From the NCBI RefSeq assembly GCF_006547145.1, contig NZ_CP041244.1, positions 7,440,001 through 7,504,000 of the forward strand: 64,000 bases of DNA, in the 5' to 3' direction. The notes below the pieces were generated by a model that was not told where the DNA came from, ran no database searches, and saw only the letters and a list, made by a program, of their open reading frames with translations. The position numbers and the translations under genes are program-made. Below, one piece after another: positions 59,011 to 64,000 of the stretch. Position 1 is the stretch's first letter; each line of letters begins with the position of its first letter. The DNA is from Actinomadura sp. WMMA1423 (lineage in GTDB: Bacteria; Actinomycetota; Actinomycetes; Streptosporangiales; Streptosporangiaceae).

Positions 59011-59811
59011 ATGGGCAGGGAGAGCGGGGACGCGCGTGCTGGAGCGGCCGGGCCCGAGCGACGCAGGCAGGACATCGCCGACATCGTGCTCTCCGCGGGG
59101 TCGGTCTCCGCCGCCGGGCTCGCCGAGCGCTTCGGCGTCAGCCTCATGACGATCCACCGCGACCTCGACGAGCTGGAGCGGCAGGGCGTCGTCCGCAAGC
59201 ACCGCGGCGGGGTGACCGCGCAGCCGTCCGGGGTGTTCGAGAGCAACGTCGCCTACCGGATGAAGTCGATGCGGCCCGCCAAGGACGCCATCGCCGCGAA
59301 GGCCGCCGAGATGGTCGAGCCGGGAATGGCGGTCATGCTCGACGACTCCACCACGGCGCTCGCGCTGGCCCGGCGGCTGGCGGGGATGGCCCCGCTGACG
59401 GTGGTGACCAACTTCCTGCAGGCCATCAACCTGCTGTCGGGCGAGCGCGACATCCGGCTGATGGCGCTCGGCGGCGACTACGACCCGCTGCACGACTCGT
59501 TCCTCGGGGTCTCGTGCGTGGACGCGATCGAGGCGCTCAACGTCGACCTGTGCTTCGTGTCGACGTCCGCGGTCTCCGGCGGGTTCGCCTACCACCAGGA
59601 GCAGCGCATCGTCTCGGTGAAGCGCGCCATGCTCGGCGCGGCGGCCCGCGGCGTGCTGCTGATCGACCACTCCAAGCTCAGCCGGGTGGCGCTCCACCGG
59701 GTCGCGCCGCTGTCGGCCTTCGACCGGATCATCGTCGACGACGGAGCCGAGGCCGACGTGCTGCGAGGGCTCGACGAGCAGAAGGTGGCGTACGAGCTGG
59801 CGGCGACCTGA
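59011..59811 (+). CDS. DeoR-family transcriptional regulator
   Basis: Product of 266 residues from ATG 59011 with GGGAGG upstream; the frame extends upstream only as a shadow of the CtaG-like gene. DeoR helix-turn-helix near residues 20-62: RRQDIADIVLSAGSVSAAGL, AERFGVSLMTIHRDLDELERQG. The C-terminal sugar-phosphate-isomerase-like domain (about 95-255) has MLDDSTTALALAR, TNFLQAINLL, SCVDAIEALNVDLCFVSTSA, VLLIDHSK. The family responds to phosphosugars and represses sugar operons; no sugar gene is beside it, so the target is elsewhere or itself. Confidence 0.9.
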   Translation: MGRESGDARAGAAGPERRRQDIADIVLSAGSVSAAGLAERFGVSLMTIHRDLDELERQGVVRKHRGGVTAQPSGVFESNVAYRMKSMRPAKDAIAAKAAEMVEPGMAVMLDDSTTALALARRLAGMAPLTVVTNFLQAINLLSGERDIRLMALGGDYDPLHDSFLGVSCVDAIEALNVDLCFVSTSAVSGGFAYHQEQRIVSVKRAMLGAAARGVLLIDHSKLSRVALHRVAPLSAFDRIIVDDGAEADVLRGLDEQKVAYELAAT

Positions 59812-59929
59812 CGGGGACCGCCCGCGACGGGTCCCCGTGGAGGCGGACCGGGTGCGCCGCCGGTGTTGCTCGCGCCCTCTGCCGCGCGCTTCGCGGCGCC
59901 TCGGTGTCGGAGCGCGGAGACCGGGAGAT

Positions 59930-60784
59930 TCAGGCCTTGCGGAGGACGCCCCCGTACTCGCAGAAGTCCCGGCCCATCTTGGAGGCCCCGACGAAGGGGG
60001 TGAGCTCGTCCGGGACGGGAGGCAGGGGCGGCTGGTCGGGGTCGGGCCGCCACTGCATCAGGTTGACCAGGCCGGGCTCGACCGGCTCCAGGCCGTCGCG
60101 CAGGAGCGCGTCGACCTCGTCGCGGGTGCGGTTCTGCCACGGGATGCCCGCCGCGCGCATCCGGGCGTCCAGGTCCGCGGCGCGGTCGGGGTCGGAGCAG
60201 ACGATCTGGGAGAACGCGAGGTGGCTGCCGGGCGCGGCCCGGTCCAGGATCGTGCGGACGATCCGGCCCGGGTCGTCGGCGTCGGTGAGGTGGTGGCCGA
60301 CCGACAGGAACAGCACCGCCAGCGGCTCGTCGAAGTCGATCAGGCGCTCGACCTCGGGCGCGGCGAGGATGGTCTCGGTGTCGCGGAAGTCGGCGGTGAT
60401 CACGACGGTGGACCCGTCGCCTGCCAGCAGCGCGCGGGCGTGCGCGAGCACGATGGGGTCGTGGTCGACGTAGACGACGCGGGCGTCCGGCGCGAACCGC
60501 TGGGCGACCTGGTGGACGTTGTTGTCGGTCGGCAGCCCGCACCCCATGTCCAGGAACTGGCGGATCCCGGCCTCGGCCGCGAGATATCGCACGGCCCTGT
60601 AGAGGAACAGCCGGTTCTGCCGGGTGATGTCGATGGACTCGGGGAACGCCGGCGCCGTCTTCAACGCGAAGTCGCGGTCGACCTGGTAGTTGTCCTTGCC
60701 GCCCAGTGCCCACCCGTACACCCGGGCGGACGCCGGGACGTCGTCGCGGATCCGGACGACGGAGTCGTGCTCGTTGCCTGCCAC
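59930..60784 (-). CDS. PF04672-type S-adenosyl methyltransferase
   Basis: Product of 284 residues from GTG 60784 (GGGAG upstream). It matches the actinomycete-specific S-adenosyl methyltransferase group of PF04672 (DUF574): PASARVYGWALGGKDNYQVDR near the start, RQFLDMGCGLPTDNNVHQ (SAM-binding motif I), VVYVDHDPIVLAHARALL, TADFRDTETIL, LFLSVGHHLTD. This group is highly expanded in Streptomyces and relatives, and the substrates are unknown. Convergent with the DeoR gene (118-bp gap). Confidence 0.9.
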   Translation of the reverse strand: MAGNEHDSVVRIRDDVPASARVYGWALGGKDNYQVDRDFALKTAPAFPESIDITRQNRLFLYRAVRYLAAEAGIRQFLDMGCGLPTDNNVHQVAQRFAPDARVVYVDHDPIVLAHARALLAGDGSTVVITADFRDTETILAAPEVERLIDFDEPLAVLFLSVGHHLTDADDPGRIVRTILDRAAPGSHLAFSQIVCSDPDRAADLDARMRAAGIPWQNRTRDEVDALLRDGLEPVEPGLVNLMQWRPDPDQPPLPPVPDELTPFVGASKMGRDFCEYGGVLRKA

Positions 60785-61093
60785 CCTGTGCTCCCGCTCT
60801 CGCAGACGTAGTCCGCTCACCGTAGCCGTACGCCGGAGCCGCCGAAGCAACGCTTGGGATCTTCGACCGCGGGCCACCGCCCGGCACCCGGGTGCCCGGC
60901 CGCGCGATCCGGCACCCGGCTGGCGCGGCGCGGAAGAACTGCTGGTGAGGCCATAACACTCTTTCTGATCGACTCAGGATGAACGTCCGACCTGGCCGCA
61001 AACTAGGAGTAACGGAAGGTGTCACAACCATCACCGTCAGCAGTGACAGTGACCCCCGCGAAGCGGGAAATGCCCGAATGTCCAGGAGGCAGC
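60785..61093. other. 309-bp intergenic region upstream of the CHAP operon
   Basis: No gene recognised. A perfect palindrome GGCACCCGGGTGCC (60883-60896) with a second GGCACCCGG copy near 60911 is the only symmetric feature. The stretch near 60955-61015 is A/T-richer and probably holds the promoter of the small acidic protein gene, but no clear -35/-10 pair can be named. Confidence 0.4.
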
Positions 61094-61258
61094 ATGAACC
61101 AGGAGCTAGAGCACATGGACGAGGTGGACGTCCACCCCGCCGTCCACAACCCCACGGAGCCCGACGAGCAGGAGGTTCTCGAAAGCCTCTTCGGCGCCCC
61201 GGACCGCGACGGTTTCTTCCGCGGCCCACCCCTCGGCGAGGAGGCGAAGGAGCGATGA
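61094..61258 (+). CDS. Small acidic protein coupled to CHAP protein
   Basis: Product of 54 residues from ATG 61094, which has AGGAGG at ideal spacing (an upstream in-frame start at 61019 lacks one). It is very acidic, with ELEHMDEVDVHPAV, EPDEQEVLESLFGAPDRDG and a final FFRGPPLGEEAKER. I recognise no family with known function. Its stop overlaps the next start (ATGA), so the two proteins are made in near-fixed ratio, suggesting a binding partner, inhibitor or targeting peptide for the following peptidoglycan-binding protein. Confidence 0.65.
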   Translation: MNQELEHMDEVDVHPAVHNPTEPDEQEVLESLFGAPDRDGFFRGPPLGEEAKER

Positions 61259-61986
61259 CCGCGGCGCAGATGGTCGCCGAGGCCCGCAGCACGATCGGCA
61301 TCTCCGGGCGGCCGAACGTCATCACCCGGGAGTACGCGTCCAGGCACGGCGACGAGTACCTCCTCGCGGGCTGGTGCGACATGGCCGTCACCTACTGGGC
61401 GCGGCACAGCGGCAACGCCGGGGCCGTCCTCCCGGCCGGGGACCGCGCCTACACCGTGACGCACGCCCAGGACTTCCAGAGGATCGGCCGCTGGCACAGC
61501 GGAACCGCCGCGAACGTGAACGCCGCCAAGCCGGGCGACATCGTGTTCTACGACTGGGGCGGCACGGACAACATCGGTGCGATCGACCACGTCGGCGTGG
61601 TCGAGTTCTCGCTCGGCGGCGGGCGGCTGCAAGCGATCGAGGGAAACACCAGCGACGCGGTGCGCCGCCGCATCCGCGCCGCCGCCGACATCGCCGGTTA
61701 CGGACGACCCGCGTACGACGACGACTGGACGGAGAAGATGGTGAAGAACCTTCCAATGCTCGGCAGGGGCGATACCGGCGAGGACGTGGAGACCGTGCAA
61801 GGGCTGCTACTGGCACGCAGCCACCCCGAGGTCTCCATCAACGGCACGTTCGACGCCAAGACCGAGGCGGCCGTGAAGGCGGTGCAGCGGTGGGGCCACG
61901 TCGACGACGACGGGATCGTCGGCCCCATGACCTGGCCGGTCCTGCTGCGCGTGCAAGACCCCCCCTTGGAGCCCTCAGCCGTGTGA
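61255..61986 (+). CDS. CHAP-domain and peptidoglycan-binding protein, no signal peptide
   Basis: Product of 243 residues. Residues about 8-145 form a CHAP-like cysteine amidase/peptidase domain with catalytic Cys41 in AGWCDMAVTYWARHSG and His112 in IDHVGVVE. Residues about 170-238 match peptidoglycan-binding domain 1: LGRGDTGEDVETVQGLLL, NGTFDAKTEAAVKAVQRWG and DDDGIVGPMTWPVL. No signal peptide or membrane segment precedes the CHAP part, unusual for an enzyme acting on wall. It may leave the cell by lysis, by a holin-like route, or by a dedicated exporter. Translationally coupled to the 54-residue acidic protein. Confidence 0.87.
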   Translation: MTAAQMVAEARSTIGISGRPNVITREYASRHGDEYLLAGWCDMAVTYWARHSGNAGAVLPAGDRAYTVTHAQDFQRIGRWHSGTAANVNAAKPGDIVFYDWGGTDNIGAIDHVGVVEFSLGGGRLQAIEGNTSDAVRRRIRAAADIAGYGRPAYDDDWTEKMVKNLPMLGRGDTGEDVETVQGLLLARSHPEVSINGTFDAKTEAAVKAVQRWGHVDDDGIVGPMTWPVLLRVQDPPLEPSAV

Positions 61987-62054
61987 ACCGGTACGGACGC
62001 CGGCCGCCTCGCGACCCGAGCGGGTCGCGGGGCGGCCCGGCCGCCGCGATGTGC

Positions 62055-62747
62055 TCACCCGGAGGTGCCCTCCCGGAGGCCGTCGCGCGGGCCGAGCCCG
62101 GCGGCGTAGGCCTCGAGGCGGTCCGCCAGCTCGCGGGGCCGGCTCAGCGCGGGCGTGTGCCCGCCGTCGATCTCGTCGGGGACGATGCCGAGGCGCTCGC
62201 GGGCGACCCGGCGGAGGTAGCGGGCGGGGAACAGGCGGTCGTCGCGGCACACCAGGACCCTCGTGGGGACGTCGGGCCAGGCCCGCATCGGCGTCGGCTC
62301 GCCCATCCGGGCCTCGGACTGGCCCCGCGACCGCCGCAGCGCCTCGTCCGCCAGATCGGCCGGGACGTCCTGGTAGAACAGGGCGACGGTGCCGTCGTGG
62401 CTCTCCCGCTCCTCTTCCTCGTACCGCGTATTGCCCCAGTAGGCGGCGGGCGACTCTCCCGGCGCCGGGATCATGGGCGCGACCAGGACGAGCATGTCCA
62501 CGGCCGCCCGCTCGCAGACGAGCGGTGCGGTGAAGCCGCCGAACGACTGCGCGACGACGATCAGGCCGGTCCGGTCGTCGGCGGCGGCGGCCGCGGTGTC
62601 GGCGTACTCGGGCAGGCCGGCCGAGTCGTCGTCGCAGGGGAGGTCCGGCGAGACGGCCTCGTGGCCGCGCGCACGGAGCTCGGCCTCCACGAGATGCCAG
62701 TACCAGCCGACGTCACCGGCGCCGTGGATGAGGACGAATGCGGCCAC
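62055..62747 (-). CDS. Alpha/beta hydrolase
   Basis: Product of 230 residues, compact alpha/beta hydrolase of the MES/HNL-like type. FVLIHGAGDVGWYW supplies the oxyanion strand (HGAG), LIVVAQSFGGFTAP the nucleophile Ser in a degenerate AQSFGG elbow, LVCRDDRLFPARYLR the late Asp region, and DGGHTPALSRP the His. Substrate unknown. Start GTG 62747. It lies 71 bp downstream of the FAD-dependent dehydrogenase on the same strand and may be co-transcribed. Confidence 0.88.
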   Translation of the reverse strand: MAAFVLIHGAGDVGWYWHLVEAELRARGHEAVSPDLPCDDDSAGLPEYADTAAAAADDRTGLIVVAQSFGGFTAPLVCERAAVDMLVLVAPMIPAPGESPAAYWGNTRYEEEERESHDGTVALFYQDVPADLADEALRRSRGQSEARMGEPTPMRAWPDVPTRVLVCRDDRLFPARYLRRVARERLGIVPDEIDGGHTPALSRPRELADRLEAYAAGLGPRDGLREGTSG

Positions 62748-62818
62748 GCTGCCTCCCGCTGCTCGGTTCCCGAGAGGCTAGGCGACCGCACCGACATTCC
62801 GGCCCGCGGCCCGTCCCC

Positions 62819-64000
62819 TCACCGGGATGCGCCGCGTCCCCGCGCGGCCGCGGCGAGGCCGGCCCTGCGGCCGAAGAACGAGCCCTCGCCGAGCTGGGTC
62901 CCCGAGCAGTAGCCCGCACCGTCCTGCGCGATGTTGGACGCGCAGGCCCCGGCCGCGTAGAGCCCGCCGATGACCGACCCGTCCTCCCGCCGCACCTCGC
63001 CGTCGACCGTCGTGGCCATGCCGCCGAGCGTGAATCCGGCGTAGAGGGCGGTGCCCAGGGTGAGGTCGTAGACGCCCCACGGGCCGTTCGTCTGCGGCGC
63101 CAGCCAGTCGGGGTGCTTGTGGAAGTCGGGGTCCTCGCCCCGCGCGGCGTACTCGTTGTAGCGCGCCATCGTCGCGGCGAGCGAGCCCGGGGGAAGCCCC
63201 AGGCCGCCCTCCATCTCCTCGATCGTCTCGTAGCCGTCCTTCAGCACCACGAGGGGCATCCGCTGCTCCTCCATGTGGTCGCTGTCGGCGATCAGGTAGG
63301 CGGCGGCGCCGGGCTGCCTGAGGACGAAGTACGACGTGCGCGCGTGGTAGCTGTCCTCGGCCACGAACCGCTCGCCGCGCCTGTTGACGATCAGCCCCTT
63401 CACCAGCGAGGACGGCGGGTAGAACGGCGCGGTGACGAAGGGCTCGTCCATGTGCTCCAGCGCGGCCCCGGCCGACCGCCCGAGCCGGATCCCGAGCCCG
63501 TCGTCGTAGGTGCCGCCGAGCGTGAACAGCTTCCCGCCGAGCGCCGGCGTGTGGGCCGCGACCATGTCCGGGTTCATCACGAAGCCGCCGGCCGCGATCA
63601 CCACCGCGGCGCACGCGAGGACGCCGGTCCGGTCGTAGTTCCTCCAGGCGACGCCGGTGACCGCGCCGCCGGCGTCGACCACCAGGTTGGTCGCGCCCGT
63701 CTCGTAGCGGACCTCGACCCCCGCCTCCTCGACCCGGTCGCGCAGCAGGTCCATGACCAGCTTCGTGCCGTCGGTGTCCCCGGGCACCGGCACCTTGTGC
63801 CCCCGGGGCGCCGGCCGGACCTCCTCGCGGAACGGCCACACCTTCTCGTTGCCGGTGAACATCAGGCCCTCGGTGCCGGGCTGGATCACGGCCTTGCCGG
63901 GGAAGTAGGACCGCTCGAACTCGAACCCGAGCGCCTCCAGCCACTCGAAGTGGGCGACCGAGCCCTCGCAGTAGGCCCGGATCTTCCGCTCGTCGGGGTC
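62819..64000 (-). CDS. FAD-binding dehydrogenase, fumarate reductase/KstD-like flavoprotein (C-terminal part)
   Basis: The gene runs off the right edge; 393 residues of its C-terminal part are visible, in frame from base 64000. Seen: KVPVPGDTDGTKLVMDLLRDRVEEAG and AAVVIAAGGF (FAD domain), FTLGGTYDDGLGIRLGRSAGA, GLIVNRRGERFVAEDSYH, and the terminal GVYDLTLGTALYAGFTLGG and GLYAAGACASNIAQDGAGYC with SGTQLGEGSFFGRRAG. This is the fumarate-reductase flavoprotein/3-ketosteroid-dehydrogenase superfamily. The Cys-rich GAGYCSGTQLGEGSF end differs from classical KstD (GAGATIGPAMTF), so a steroid substrate is only a possibility. Confidence 0.87.
   Translation of the reverse strand, partial: DPDERKIRAYCEGSVAHFEWLEALGFEFERSYFPGKAVIQPGTEGLMFTGNEKVWPFREEVRPAPRGHKVPVPGDTDGTKLVMDLLRDRVEEAGVEVRYETGATNLVVDAGGAVTGVAWRNYDRTGVLACAAVVIAAGGFVMNPDMVAAHTPALGGKLFTLGGTYDDGLGIRLGRSAGAALEHMDEPFVTAPFYPPSSLVKGLIVNRRGERFVAEDSYHARTSYFVLRQPGAAAYLIADSDHMEEQRMPLVVLKDGYETIEEMEGGLGLPPGSLAATMARYNEYAARGEDPDFHKHPDWLAPQTNGPWGVYDLTLGTALYAGFTLGGMATTVDGEVRREDGSVIGGLYAAGACASNIAQDGAGYCSGTQLGEGSFFGRRAGLAAAARGRGASR

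Noticed and set aside
61094..61986. Prophage call for the CHAP/peptidoglycan-binding pair
   Set aside because: No holin, terminase, capsid, tail, integrase or att-like repeat occurs nearby; neighbours are chromosomal-type genes.
1..64000. CRISPR arrays, rRNA operons, conjugative or plasmid origin functions
   Set aside because: No regularly spaced repeats, rRNA-like sequence, relaxase or replication initiator genes were seen.
63000..64000. Firm assignment of the right-edge flavoprotein to 3-ketosteroid dehydrogenase
   Set aside because: The C-terminal FAD motif differs from KstD and no other steroid-degradation genes are adjacent; the N-terminal half is outside the window.

Overview
This is a high-GC (roughly 70% or more) bacterial chromosome segment. 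The codon bias, frequent GTG starts, ATGA and GTGA stop/start overlaps, and the gene families present (SARP/BTAD regulators, PucR regulators, SpoIIE-type phosphatases, PF04672 methyltransferase, DUF2243 with CtaG, FadD32-like acyl-AMP ligase) point to a filamentous actinomycete, probably Thermomonosporaceae/Streptosporangiales (Actinomadura-like). The genus is an inference. I recognise about 52 protein genes and no rRNA, tRNA or CRISPR array. The only recognisable mobile element is one IS605-type tnpB unit.

Layout. 1-2.9 kb: end of cbiM, then cbiQ and cbiO (Co/Ni ECF transporter), then a CooC-like ATPase behind a Zur-like dyad. 2.9-9.1 kb: membrane protein, rpiB, and a SpoIIE-type phosphatase convergent with a Ser/Thr kinase, then an orphan histidine kinase. 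9.1-16.4 kb: amidase, fused carboxyltransferase, methyltransferase, MarR regulator, two membrane proteins of unknown role, HSL-type esterase. 16.4-20.7 kb: probable GABA catabolic locus (aldehyde dehydrogenase and PucR regulator, divergent from gabT). 20.8-25.3 kb: LLM oxidoreductase, small membrane protein, tnpB element, and a secreted nuclease whose signal peptide is frame-disrupted. 25.3-31.9 kb: imine-reductase-like enzyme divergent from a large SARP/NB-ARC/TPR regulator, then an MFS exporter divergent from a MocR regulator. 32-37.3 kb: lipase, delta-9 desaturase and fatty acyl-AMP ligase operon facing a PucR regulator. 37.4-38.8 kb: MarR and EamA transporter operon.

38.9-46.2 kb is the most striking part. 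The selenocysteine operon selA-selB-selD is convergent with a formate dehydrogenase alpha-subunit gene that is interrupted by an in-frame TGA at codon 189. That TGA is followed by a hairpin with the GGTCT loop at the same 18-nt distance I recall for E. coli fdhF. The selenoprotein and its insertion machinery therefore sit together, although I see no selC and no FDH beta or gamma subunit in the window.

46.3-64 kb: secreted lipase, SCO6745-like protein, DHA2 exporter with divergent TetR and a long operator-like palindrome, GAF/SpoIIE phosphatase downstream of a MarR gene and a perfect TTTGCCATATGGCAAA site, a DnaJ-motif mini-protein, TetR with acyl-CoA-dehydrogenase-like enzyme divergent from an enolase-superfamily enzyme, DUF2243-CtaG pair, DeoR regulator, PF04672 methyltransferase, a small acidic protein coupled to a signal-less CHAP/peptidoglycan-binding protein, an alpha/beta hydrolase, and the C-terminal part of an FAD-binding dehydrogenase that runs off the right edge.

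Regulation is mostly local. Many regulators sit next to or divergent from their likely targets, with clear dyads in the shared intergenic DNA. Three convergent pairs end on one shared CTAG tetranucleotide.
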